A stretch of DNA of 64,000 nucleotides from Bolinopsis microptera (lineage: Eukaryota > Ctenophora > Tentaculata > Lobata > Bolinopsidae), in contig NC_087074.1 in NCBI RefSeq assembly GCF_026151205.1, forward strand, positions 7,357,726 through 7,421,725, in the 5' to 3' direction. Shown piece after piece: positions 1-9,316 of this stretch (positions are counted from its first letter, which is position 1; each line of letters starts with the position of its first letter). The position numbers were made by a program, and so were the translations under genes. The notes beneath the pieces were generated by a model that worked only from the letters and a program-made list of their open reading frames with translations, searched no databases and was not told the DNA's origin.

Positions 1-140
1 AATATAACCAACTCTTCCCCTTACGACATTATTTTACCCCCTTTCGTCGGTTCTGATGATACTATCCTGGTTGTATGAAGAGTTTAGTTATCCTTTTGTA
101 GTGATGCTATGGTAATTTAGCATGTTCGCTTCTACAATAC

Positions 141-335
141 CTGTATTTATACACTCGGGTTCATTAAAATCGAAAATAAATTCCGTTCCTGAGGTGCAGG
201 TCACCTCGCTGCTCCCTTTATTGAGAGCTCTGGATTCAACACAATTCACTTCCACCACGGTTCCTGGGACTACTGGGAACTGTGTTGATGTTCTTATCAC
301 AGTTCTCCACTCAGCCTTCAGTCCCGTACAGCTCA
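141..335 (-). CDS. CCP/sushi-like domain exon of a modular surface protein (gene runs off left edge)
   Basis: A 195-nt exon with an acceptor (atcgacag) and a donor (CAG|gtattg), phase 1 at both ends. It encodes about 65 residues beginning SCTGLKAEW and ending PECINT, with the cysteine, Gly and Pro spacing of a complement control protein (CCP/sushi) module: four Cys, a V-P-G-T-V-V-E-V strand and an S-S-E-V-T-C strand. It joins in frame to the Cys-rich exon just upstream (TGT G|TG gives Cys-Val). A homologous exon of the same length and phases lies on the plus strand at 32309-32503, so the two genes share a module. CCP modules bind ligands outside cells; the ligand here is unknown. Confidence 0.65.
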
Positions 336-608
336 CTGTCGATATGTCATATTAAATCACGTTGAACTGATTATAGTAATTAATTGGGTTGTGTGATACA
401 ATTATAAGGGTTATTTTGACGGTTTCTTATGTTCTCTTCCGCGATTTAGTTTTGCAGTCCCGAACCCTTTCAAGCAACCTCTAACACAATTATAATATCG
501 TTTGCTCGGGGGTCCAAGTCTCAAATACTGTATACAGTTTACCATTCTGTAGCACAGTTAATTCAAATTTAAAACACAACAATAATATAAGATTTAAAAT
601 TATCTTAC

Positions 609-724
609 CACAGGCAGTTTTGTCAGAGTTTGGTTTCCATCCAGCGTCACATGTCTCACAGCTTGTCATAGCATCATTCCGATATGTTCCTTCCCCACAC
701 GGCTCTGGAATTATAACGCTACAA
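609..724 (-). CDS. Cys-rich GCC2/GCC3 (ephrin-receptor-like) domain exon
   Basis: A 116-nt exon preceded by a pyrimidine-rich tract and ttttccag, and ending TGTG|gtaaga. The translation includes CGEGTYRNDAMTSCETCDAG, the C-x12-C-x2-C spacing of GCC2/GCC3 or TNFR-like extracellular repeats. It enters in phase 2 and leaves in phase 1, and splices in frame to the CCP exon at 141-335. The upstream domain exon at 2002-2436 ends in phase 1, so at least one further exon between 725 and 2001 has probably been missed, or one boundary is wrong. Confidence 0.6.
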
Positions 725-2001
725 CTGGAAAATCGTTGTGGAAGATAAGAAAATCGTTATTATTTAAGTAATTAAGTACAGTTCAGATATGTTACAATAG
801 CATTAGATTTAAAACAATATGTGAAAAATTAAATATCCACATATTCCACGGTTTTTCGAGGAAATTATTGCCACCCAGACTCTTGCAGTTCATGTCTTCT
901 CGTACCACGAATTTTCCTTCTTGATTCTAACTCTAAGCCCAATACTAATTCAAATTGTTATCAGTCATTAGGGCTAACGCTAAAAATTCGCCTCATCAAC
1001 AAACTATGAAGCACAATTTGTAGGTTTATAACCTACCAGGACGCGCGCCGAATTGGATCGACTCGTCGACGGTCCTAATATTTTTGGAACAAATATTTTA
1101 CGAGTATCGCCCGTTAAAGCACAATGCACATTGCACAATGCACATACGGTGTAAACTCTGCAAAATAAATATTGAACCAAAACAATTTTGAGTTTGTTTG
1201 GTAAAATAACTTTATACTGCCTATGTTCAAAATATTTTGTAAAAACATCAGTTTCTGAATTGTTAATTGTTTTAACCTTGTAGCTGAAAATGGCTTGTCT
1301 CCATGATGTCTACTACAAAATATGCAATATTTCTAAATTATAATTAGCTATTTTGCAATCCGCTATCGCCAATATGATTATAACTCTGCCTTCAGAGAAA
1401 AAATGTGATTTTATCTCATTCGGAGAACAGTAATTGATAAAATTATGACCACTTTATTAAGTTACTAGAAAACCCGTGGTCACAGGGATGAAGCTAATAG
1501 TATTTTTTGTTAATAAGTTTAAATCGCGTCAAAAACATCCTACACAACCGAAGATACAGCCGATTTGCAATTAAAATGTTGCTCGCACTAAACACAAGTA
1601 CAACGTAATATCAACAAAACTGATAAAAATGCCGTTCTAACATCTAACAATCTTTGCACGTGCACGTGCGTGTAACAACCCTCGTTACCATGGTTACTTT
1701 GCAACCTTTTGCTTTTGACCTAATTTGCACGTGGGCGGTCATACAGACAGACATTCTACAAAAAGAATCTTTTGAATTATGATATCGATAAATAACAATA
1801 TGATAACTATCCTATTATTATATCCCGTATCCTATATATGTGTTATATTATGTTAAATTACACACTTGAAATTTAGACAGAAAACACGTAATTACGAGCT
1901 TACGAGAGAATCAGCAAGGTGGTTTTATTTATAAATTAAATTTGTTGTTACTTTGTTATATTATTATATATTAAACTATAATGCTTGTTGTTGTTAGTCA
2001 C
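725..2001 (-). other. Presumed intron(s), with a copy of a dispersed repeat
   Basis: AT-rich non-coding DNA between two exons of the minus-strand modular gene. Positions 1020-1102 hold a repeat also present at 8430-8510. Around 1655-1735 there is a GC-richer patch with CACGTG motifs. A missing exon with a phase 1 to 2 change is expected here but I could not identify it. Confidence 0.4.
1020..1102. repeat. Dispersed repeat starting with a short hairpin (copy 1)
   Basis: It starts with the near-palindrome GTAGGTTTATAACCTAC followed by CARGACGYGCGCCGA and then AACAAATATTT. The same string recurs at 8430-8510 with scattered substitutions. It is probably one end of a transposon family; the other end was not found. 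Confidence 0.55.
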
Positions 2002-2436
2002 CTGGTTGTGTTCCGTAGTAATCAGATGCTGTGTCGGAGGAATGGAAACTTATCTTTGCTACGTCTCTACTCCAGAACGTGCTCCAACTATTGTCTATAC
2101 ACGTTGTGCCTGAGAACAGGATGTTGATCACCTCCACCTCGTTACAGTGTATCACTAGTCTGACACCTGCAGTTCTGGTTAGAGTGATACGCCAAACCTT
2201 GTCAGTAGGAGAGGGGGGTTCAACAGGGAGGTTAGTCCAGGCTGTGCACCAGTTGAGTAAATATCGTGGAGTTGAGGTGAACCAGAGGTAGACTACTCCT
2301 GTATACTCTCCCCCAGCAGAGTTAAGGTGCACTACCACAATATCGTCACTCCCCAGCACACAATTAGTTTTAATTTCTAAAGGTGTCGACTCAAGATCCC
2401 ACTCTATTTCCACATCTCGCTGCACTGGTAACCAAC
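2002..2436 (-). CDS. Unrecognised ~145-residue extracellular domain exon
   Basis: One long open exon of 435 nt, with phase 1 at both ends if the acceptor is attaacag|GT; the donor is CCAG|gtgact. The start was chosen because G|GT joins in phase to the signal-peptide exon at 3229-3313. The translation is rich in beta-strand-like stretches (DDIVVVHLNSAGGEYTGVVY; VWRITLTRTAGVRLVIHC) and ends in a conserved-looking WSTFWSRDV...SDTASDYYG segment; it has four Cys and many Trp. I do not recognise the family. A beta-sandwich, lectin-like or adhesive fold is inference from composition. The domain sits between a signal peptide and Cys-rich and CCP modules, so it is probably extracellular. Confidence 0.6.
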
Positions 2437-3228
2437 CTGTTAATTGTATGTTTAACTCGTGACTACTGAGCAACGATTTATGTTATCATGAATTGAAGGA
2501 GGAGGTGTTCAGTGTTGTAGCAAAATTGTAAAGGAATTGCAAGAATGTCGCCAATAATTTATTCTCAGAATTTAAGGGCCCAACCATACTATGACTTTTG
2601 TCACCATGACAGTTGTCGCCATGACTGTTGTCATAGTGAGGTCAGATGTAATGCCAACAGGCACGACAGTCATGACCAGAGGTACGTAGTGTGTTTAGAG
2701 GGCGTGCAAAGGATACGTGACAACTCCTCAGGCACGTCGGGCACGTCTTTTCGTCACGATTACCTTATAAGGTCAATATTTTACGTGATATGGACATTTG
2801 CAGTACAGACTTATAGATCGAGTGCAATTGCAAAGATAGTACAGACAGATCCGCGTATCCGTCTGAAACTCGATCTACTGACACAAGATGCTTCCACGTT
2901 TTTAGGTTACATTTTTAGGTTTCAATTGGTTAAATGAGTAAAACTGTAAGTGTAACCCTAACGAAAAATTATACCAACTTCCTTATATGTTCATATCACG
3001 TGATCGTGAACTTTTTATGGTTTTGAATGCCTTTGAGCGTTCATTTTAATGTTTGTTTAAAATTACTTGTCATACGTTGTATGACCCGCCGCGCACGAAG
3101 TGCGCGGCTCCCCCTGTATAGTGAAGCGACAGTGGGGGTCACCACATGATACAAAAAATTACATGTCCGTTCACACAATGTCCGGCCAAATAACGTCCAA
3201 TAAGGTAAAGTCAAACATAGTAACATAC
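2437..3228 (-). other. Presumed first intron of the minus-strand modular gene
   Basis: No convincing exon. A plus-strand open frame at about 2545-2937 is His/Cys-rich and arises from CATGAC/GTCATG-like simple sequence; I do not consider it a gene. Near 3090-3140 there is a GC-rich hairpin (CCGCGCACGAAGTGCGCGG) and a GTATAGTGAAGCGACAGTGG stretch. Confidence 0.4.
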
Positions 3229-3313
3229 CATTTTGGTTAGCAGCAGCGGCCCCCGGCCCCCTAATGAAGATAGTCAGGATCAAGATGGTCAAGATGTCCT
3301 TGGTGCTGACCAT
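3229..3313 (-). CDS. Signal-peptide exon of the minus-strand modular gene
   Basis: The ATG at 3313 opens MVSTKDILTILILTIFIRG followed by a Pro-Gly-Ala-rich segment, then a donor AATG|gtatgt in phase 1. This is a typical N-terminal signal peptide: a short charged start, an 11-12 residue hydrophobic core and small residues near the cleavage point. An in-frame ATG at 3349 would add 12 polar residues and is less likely. It joins in phase to the domain exon ending at 2436 (G|GT = Gly). The gene lies about 1.5 kb downstream of the BCCT transporter 3' end, in the same orientation. Confidence 0.55.
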
Positions 3314-3499
3314 TGTGAACTCTTCGGAAACCCAATAGTTCATTTTCATCTTGTCAACACACGCCTACTTCGGACTCGATTGTGCATGTGTGAAACTTTG
3401 GAAAGATAGAGAATTGAACGCAAAGGCAAACGGTTGAACTTAGTTGTGGTGACCTTGGAAGCTTGTAGAGAGTTCGCTCTTACTCTCATGGCTAATGCT

Positions 3500-3572
3500 A
3501 CAGAAAATGGTCCACAATACCATTAGGCCTAGACAGTGTCTAGGCCTAATGGTAATGTGGACCATTTTCTGT
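3500..3572. repeat. 73-bp near-perfect palindrome
   Basis: Arms of 36 nt with a single central base at 3536 and one mismatched pair; the arms contain ATTAGGCCTAGACA and its complement. RNA from either strand would form a long hairpin. It could be a small foldback transposon or a cruciform-prone site. No flanking target duplication was confirmed. Confidence 0.8.
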
Positions 3573-4781
3573 CTGGTAGCAATCCACCAATATCAATCTT
3601 GAGTCTTCCCTCTCTGAGAGCCATTGGTGGTGGGACAGCTGTTTATAAAGTTGCCACGATCATAGGCTAATGATCGAATAACTTGTACGCATACAGCAAG
3701 TTTTTATAGTGCTAATGCTCTAATGCTATTCAAAGAGGTTGCTAGTATACTACAGATCATAGTTTTAAGCATCTATTTCAAGGAAACGGTGTGCCCACAA
3801 GAGCTCTCAGCTTATATTTGGACAATACTATGGGAGATAACATTTCATGACCATTCAGATGACAGAACATTAGCGCTTTAGCACCGCCACCAGATGGACT
3901 TTTAAAGTGAATCCCCTCTACAGAAAGAACGATCGTTGCGAAAGAATGATTAGCCTGAGGTCATCTGGTAATATCTCAATTATTTGCAATTTTACATAAT
4001 TCAAACATTTATTTAGATGATAGTTAAAATAGGTTGTGACATTTAAATCAATGAATTTGACGTCTAAAATAGTGAACAAATATTACTCAAATTTATTTTT
4101 AGTTATGCAAAACTAAAAATCAATTCAGTGAAATCAAAAAACTGCCTCAATATGTGATTTGTTAACCGTTCAACGTAAACTAGTCAACCTAAAATTAAAT
4201 CATATCTTAGTTCGCGAAAACGTCACAATTATACTGGTCATGTTGAAAAGTAACTCTAAAAAACTATTCCATCACACTTTAGCGGACCCCTGTTGCAACA
4301 AAAGCCACCTATGTTAGCATAAGCAAAATTTGCCACGTTTTCGTGTGTAAACATAGTTATCTAAACAACTTAACTACTTAACTTAAACTACTTAACTAAA
4401 CATATTACTTCTGTAAACTTAAACAAAGTCTGATATCTAAACAGCTTTAGAGGGTCTGGTATTGAGGAGTTTGTTGGAGCAGGTAGGACATGAGTAAGAG
4501 GGGGTGGAGGAAGGACTGGTGACAGAGTTATAGGAATCGTAGGTCTCGGACTCTCGCTTCTTGACTCACTCAAGTGCTGCTACTTTGATTAACTCGAGAA
4601 TTATTGAGCATCAGATTTTAACCACTCTTTGTTTATATAGTTCTCACGTTACTTACTTAATAAGTATGATCAGTCGCTTGATTTTAACCGCGGCGTTAAT
4701 ATTGTGTTCATAGCTAGGTTACAATCTTAATAAGAACCACGAGCAGTCTCTAGAGACCTGACTATAAAGTAGACGATCTAT
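3573..4781. other. Intergenic region / 3' flank of the BCCT gene
   Basis: Mostly AT-rich with no conserved motif that I can recognise. At 4388-4573 (minus strand) there is an open frame with a Ser/Pro-rich segment (SESPRPTIPITLSPVLPPPP). It could be an alternative C-terminal exon of the transporter, or simple-sequence chance; I leave it uncalled. Confidence 0.3.
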
Positions 4782-5118
4782 TTAAACTTGATGAGCAGCA
4801 GAGTTGCCGTTCTCAATAACCAGACCGTTGACATGATGACCGTTTGTGGCTCCGTTGCCATTAGCAACTGGCTCTTGTGGCACAATAGTAGTCAGTCCCT
4901 GTTTCATGTGAACAGTCTCCAGCTGTATAGCTACACTTGGGTAGACTAGTAGGGTTGCGAAGAAGTCCTCTAGAGGGTTCCCGTTTATATCGTACTCAGC
5001 TCGAACTGAGGATCTGAAGCTAGCCACCAGGGTCACAAACCCGATGTAGAATATCCAGGCAATGGCGTAGGAACCGGGCACTTCAATCTCTACTATGTGT
5101 AGGGTTATCCAGCTCAAC
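4782..5118 (-). CDS. BCCT transporter, last exon: final membrane segments and cytoplasmic tail
   Basis: The terminal exon starts after tccctcag and ends at TAA (4784-4782). It enters in phase 2: TG|G makes Trp with the previous exon. It encodes the last helix region (IAWIFYIGFVTLVASF) and a hydrophilic tail of about 85 residues rich in Asn, Gly and His near the end (VANGNGATNGHHVNG). The tail is presumably cytoplasmic; in bacterial BCCT carriers the C-terminal tail senses osmotic stress, but nothing here shows that function. The longer open frame reaching 5159 includes intron sequence. Neighbouring exons are at 5330-5416 and 5683-5876. Confidence 0.75.
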
Positions 5119-5329
5119 CTGAGGGAGTGTTTGGGTGGTGATATGTGATCAGAAACCATTGCACCTAATTACAACTAATGTTAAATAAGTAAAAATCATT
5201 TTTATGTCGTAAAAAATAATGATACAACTTATAACTTTTAGGAACTAATGATACTTATAATGCTATCTTAATGTGGATAAAACTTATAAATTAAAAGTTT
5301 TAGGAATTAGAGATACTAATGCTTCTTAC

Positions 5330-5416
5330 CACAGAACGGAGGCAGCAATAGCAACCATTGTTGAACCCGTCTTCTGACCTCCCTGCCTCATGTTTGTCTT
5401 GTAGAGGACCAGTGGT
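5330..5416 (-). CDS. BCCT transporter, penultimate exon
   Basis: An 87-nt exon between ccttcag and TGTG|gtaaga, phase 2 at both ends. It encodes a polar loop (PLVLYKTNMRQGGQKTGS) and the start of a membrane segment (TMVAIAASVLW). It joins in frame on both sides: AC|A = Thr upstream, TG|G = Trp downstream. Confidence 0.75.
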
Positions 5417-5434
5417 CTGAAGGATTATTGGTTA

Positions 5435-5540
5435 ATTGACACCCAGACACGAAGTTATAAATGTGTTCGCTGCTTTTAACATATTAATAGACACCCAGAC
5501 ACGAAGTTATAAATGTGTTCGCTGCTTTTAACATATTAAC
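5435..5540. repeat. Tandem duplication, 52-bp unit, two copies
   Basis: The unit GACACCCAGACACGAAGTTA...TTTTAACATATTAA occurs at 5438 and again at 5490 with essentially no change. It lies in a small intron of the BCCT gene, just upstream (in gene sense) of the acceptor at 5416. Confidence 0.85.
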
Positions 5541-5682
5541 ACAGGACGTAATAAATGTTACTGGGTGGCACTCAGCCTGTCATTCCGCCAAATTTTCAAT
5601 TTGTTTATGAACACAAAAGCCTGCGAGCCCTGGTAATATAAACATATCCCCCAAATCCCACAATAATTATGAATAAACTCAC

Positions 5683-5876
5683 GTCATGAAGATGTATTTA
5701 GCGAAATTACACCACAGCTTTGGGTCCCACGTAGCAAAGGGGTCGATAATACCGATACTGAAGTCAGCTCCATAGGGGTTTAGATCTCCGAACTCCATGG
5801 CAAGACCTCTCCACAGTGACACACACAGGAAGCTCATGATAATGGTGTAAGGGAGTCCAGTAACTATACTCGCCGT
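5683..5876 (-). CDS. BCCT transporter, core membrane exon after the 55-kb intron
   Basis: A 194-nt exon between cactttcag and ATGAC|gtgagt; phase 0 in, phase 2 out. It begins TASIVTGLPYTIIMSFLCVS, the BCCT helix that in family members directly follows the A-G-G-x-x-A-L-x-A-x-Q helix. That preceding helix is encoded by the exon at 60951-61093, which ends in phase 0. The loop that follows (LNPYGADFSIGIIDPFATWD) continues to the next exon. This exon therefore continues the right-hand block of exons across about 55 kb. A separate second BCCT gene is the alternative. Confidence 0.8.
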
Positions 5877-7149
5877 CTGAAAGTGGAGATATATGTGTTA
5901 CCAACGTGTGATCAGGAACATAGTAACATAAACAAATAGCGTTGTATTGGTTCACCTTACTGTGCTCTACCGTGCACACTTGCACAGGTTCCCATAAAAC
6001 TAAATCACTGGCCAGTAGCTCGTATGATGCAGTGTCCCGCCATTTTTAATGCCCTAAAACTTTCCGCTGCATCATTTTTATAGCTGATCACTATGAATCT
6101 GTTGAATTTTAAAATATTATTTGACAGATGTAACGATGATTAATCGTATAATAATTTGGCTAATAACGAGGTTTCTCACGTTTTTTGATGTACCTTGTTA
6201 CGAGACATATTTAAATGGTACGAAAGTCGGTGGCTAGGTCACCATCATTATTTTCCCCAAATTATTTTTCACGTATTTTCCTTAATTATGACTTTCTCGA
6301 TTTACCATCAACTTATCAATATAGTAAGTTATATAAGTTATAAATATGATTCATCAAACAATTAATGAACACTAGTATTCGATCATGAATTGGTTTAAAA
6401 ATGATTTTGGACACGTTCCATTAAAAGTAAGCAAGCTCTGTCACTATTTTATTGGCCACGGCGGCGAAATTTCGGGATTAGTGGAAGATAACAAACACTG
6501 TCGGACGTCGGTCTCCTATACCCTCTGGAGGATTATAAGTTAAGTTGAGGCTAACTTTCAAAAGCTCCGGAGAAATTGTTTGCAAAATGAAACAGCTGAT
6601 CAGAGAAGATTTTTGTATTTAATTTTTCCAAACATTGGGTTTCATTTTGTAAAATAAGGAGTTGAAAAAAATCACTACCTTACGAGACATAATTATGTTC
6701 GACATAATTCCGGTGACCTAAATGATTTGGGAACGAAAATATGGGAATTTTTACCGAAAACCGCCACATTTCGCACACCAAATTAAATCATGGTATTTGT
6801 TGACAATTAAAAGTACCATAACTAGTTAATAGAACAGAGAACTGCACAACAAATTCACAACTCTACGAGCGAATTACTCCGAACAATTGGCAAGATTTTA
6901 TTCAAATCTGTATTGAAATTAACCATATCAGTTAGTAAGATCCTGTACCCATTTCATACTATTTTTTGTTATCTTCACTCAGTTGCTTACAAAGTTAGAA
7001 ACAGCATCCCATAATAAAACACATTGCTTCTAATCTGCACTTCTGCAGGTCCAAACAAACATGGTTACATTACACTATTACAGTACATACAATTAACAAT
7101 ATACAATTTAATAGAGAAATTTGAAAAATTTAATTACAGTCTAGTGGAT
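5877..7149. other. AT-rich non-coding DNA, start of the large BCCT intron
   Basis: No exon-like segment was found. Short poly-T tracts and a GC-rich patch near 6460-6520 are the only features. By the one-gene model this is the 3' end of the 55-kb intron (minus sense). Confidence 0.4.
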
Positions 7150-8214
7150 CTACGTCTCTCGACTTTGGCGTTTCAGCTGCAGACCCCCATTATTATCTGT
7201 CCATGAATTCTTCATCATATTTTTGGACGCAGTTGAAGAACCCCGATAGTCTATACCCCGAACTGAAACACTGAACTTCCCGCCAGAACAAAACACCTTA
7301 CACGCAAGCTCTGACAACTTCAACCAGAGAAAGGCCCTGAAACTAGGAACAGTCAGACTATAAATGTAGAAGTTTGACATGATGTTCAGTAAAGTCAGAT
7401 AATCAGATATCCTTCTGAACTGGATGTAAAATCTCTCCGGGGGGCTACTCTGCACAAACGGCTCCATTAAGTTATATACGATAAAGGGTAGATAAGAGAT
7501 ACAGTAGAGAGTCCCAGTGAGGAGCACTGTGAAGATCCCCTGCCAGCGGAGAGACCCCCCACTCCTGCACGCTACAACCCGGGCTCTGGAGAGATACTGG
7601 ACAGTGAGGATGGTGGAGATGATGACGATCAGGTTGATGGGGATGCAGTGGATAAGACCCTCTAGTAACCCCGAGTACCACCACACACTTGATAGTTCCG
7701 TGTCGTAGGTCTTGTAGTCGAATATCACAGAATCTTGAAAGCAAATGATTAACCCCACTGGTAAGGGAGTACAAAACAGCCATATCACACCACAAGCAAC
7801 ATGCGCCTTCTTCTTGCTCCAGCACCTAGTTCTCAGAGGGTACCGGACCAGCAGGAACTTACTGACTGACAGGGCACAAACCAGTACGTTACTGACGGGG
7901 AATGCCCAATATCCCACAAACTCCTGTAAGTACGCCAGATAGTCCCCGAATACCCACCGGTCTGTTATTAGGGATACTATAACTGGGATCACGTAGTCGA
8001 TAGCTAGAATCAGGTCACATACTGCCATGTGCTGGATCACTGCTATGATGAATTTGTTCAGTTTGAAGGCGTTGTATTTAGTTGAAGCGATCAGAACGAT
8101 ACTATCTCCTATCAGCGAGGATATTAGAACTATGATTAGATATGAAAGCCACAAATATCTCTCAAAATCCTCTTGAATACCATAGATTGTAGCGTTGTTG
8201 GACCTGATTGCCAT
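7150..8214 (-). CDS. Rhodopsin-like GPCR, paralogue 1 (intronless CDS)
   Basis: 354 residues with seven hydrophobic segments at about 20-45, 56-82, 95-122, 134-158, 186-212, 227-252 and 274-298. The N-terminus SNNATIYGIQEDFERYLWLS carries an N-glycosylation sequon and is nearly identical in the paralogues at 44713-45741 and 46083-47183. The TM2 motif HMAVCDL resembles LAxxDL. The end of TM3 reads SKFLLVRYPLRTR where class A receptors have DRY. TM7 reads NFYIYSLTVPSFR where NPxxY is expected. Ligand unknown. These receptors couple to G proteins at the plasma membrane by family knowledge only. It lies inside the proposed BCCT intron on the same strand. Confidence 0.85.
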   Translation of the reverse strand: MAIRSNNATIYGIQEDFERYLWLSYLIIVLISSLIGDSIVLIASTKYNAFKLNKFIIAVIQHMAVCDLILAIDYVIPVIVSLITDRWVFGDYLAYLQEFVGYWAFPVSNVLVCALSVSKFLLVRYPLRTRCWSKKKAHVACGVIWLFCTPLPVGLIICFQDSVIFDYKTYDTELSSVWWYSGLLEGLIHCIPINLIVIISTILTVQYLSRARVVACRSGGSLRWQGIFTVLLTGTLYCISYLPFIVYNLMEPFVQSSPPERFYIQFRRISDYLTLLNIMSNFYIYSLTVPSFRAFLWLKLSELACKVFCSGGKFSVSVRGIDYRGSSTASKNMMKNSWTDNNGGLQLKRQSRET

Positions 8215-9186
8215 TGGAGACGAGGAAAAGGTTCAAAAATGCTTTACCATTAGTCTTGATAAGAGATAATAGGTTACCTAAAGAAAAATGTAGAATAAAG
8301 AAACATACTGAATTAAATAATTGAAGAAATGATAAATAACATATTGTTAGAGACAAAAAACTCAGACTTTTAAGCTATAAGTATAAGCTAAGGTGAAAAG
8401 TACGTTAGAGCGGAGTGCTTCAGGTGCTTGTAGGTTTATAACCTACCAAGACGTGCGCCGAGTTGAACTCGTCGATCCAGTCTTATTTGAAACAAATATT
8501 TAAAAATACTGAACGATCTTGAAACAAAGAAAGAGTTGCTACGTATCCAAACTAAGCAGCCTCGTTACACCGTACTTATCACTTGATGACTGTTTAGACA
8601 GTCAAAAGGTATCATGTCAGTCGATATGATGACATTAGAAATGAAACGGCGCGCGGCCGACTGCGCGATTATCTGGCGGCAAAGACCTATTCTCTACTAT
8701 TAGTGAAAAGTACAGAAAGTCGTTATTAAATACGTACGTTACGTCTGACCTGCAATGTAAGTACTTCTCCTCTTAGCATTGAAGAGTGCTGCTCATTTGA
8801 AGCAACGATCACACAAAGTGACTGAGTATGATTGAGATTACCCTAATCTTGTGCACCACTCATCAGGATAATCTTACTATCTTACACTTCACGGCAATGA
8901 CCCACCAACAGTAAACAATAGAATTATAAACCAGGCGAGGTTTTCCTGGAGAAGAATCTGTGTGCATATCGTGATTAACCCTTTCTAGCTTAATTAGCCT
9001 ATTTGTAGTGTACACCAGGGAGAGATCTAATTAGCATATCGTTTATAACTCCCACCCTTAGTCGGACTAAAAAAGTAAAAACACAATACTCTCAAGAACA
9101 TGCTACCTCAAACCCAGGCATATCTTAGTCTCCTACATATTATGATGCAGAGTGAAATATATATGATTTATAAGATGAAAATTAAA
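8215..9186. other. Non-coding upstream of GPCR 1
   Basis: Contains the second copy of the dispersed hairpin repeat at 8430-8510 and a GC-rich patch at about 8645-8680. No promoter motif can be assigned with confidence. Confidence 0.4.
8430..8510. repeat. Dispersed repeat starting with a short hairpin (copy 2)
   Basis: Same start as 1020-1102: GTAGGTTTATAACCTAC, then CAAGACGTGCGCCGAGTTG, then AACAAATATTT. The orientation is the same as copy 1. Confidence 0.55.
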
Positions 9187-9316
9187 TAGTTTAGATAGTT
9201 TAGATAGTTTAAATAGTTTCAATAGTTTCAATAGTTTAAATAGTTTAAATAGTTTAAATACATAGTTTAAATAGTTTAAATACATAGTTTAAATAGTTTA
9301 AATAGTTTAAATAGTC
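9187..9316. repeat. 10-bp minisatellite (TAGTTTAAAT)n
   Basis: About 13 imperfect tandem units of TAGTTTAAAT with TAGTTTAGAT and TAGTTTCAAT variants and two TACA interruptions. Confidence 0.85.

Noticed and set aside
2031-2291. Plus-strand open frame over the 145-residue domain
   Set aside because: Antisense shadow of the well-supported minus-strand exon at 2002-2436.
2545-2937. 130-residue plus-strand open frame rich in His, Cys and Arg
   Set aside because: It lies antisense in a presumed intron and its His/Cys content comes from CATGAC/GTCATG simple repeats; no family match.
4388-4573. Alternative Pro/Ser-rich C-terminal exon of the BCCT gene
   Set aside because: The existing last exon has its own stop and good splicing; this frame has no clear acceptor in phase and could be chance.
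7472-7942. Additional open frames over GPCR 1 on both strands
   Set aside because: Shadow frames of the 354-residue receptor; no membrane-protein pattern of their own. The same holds for small frames over GPCRs 2 and 3.
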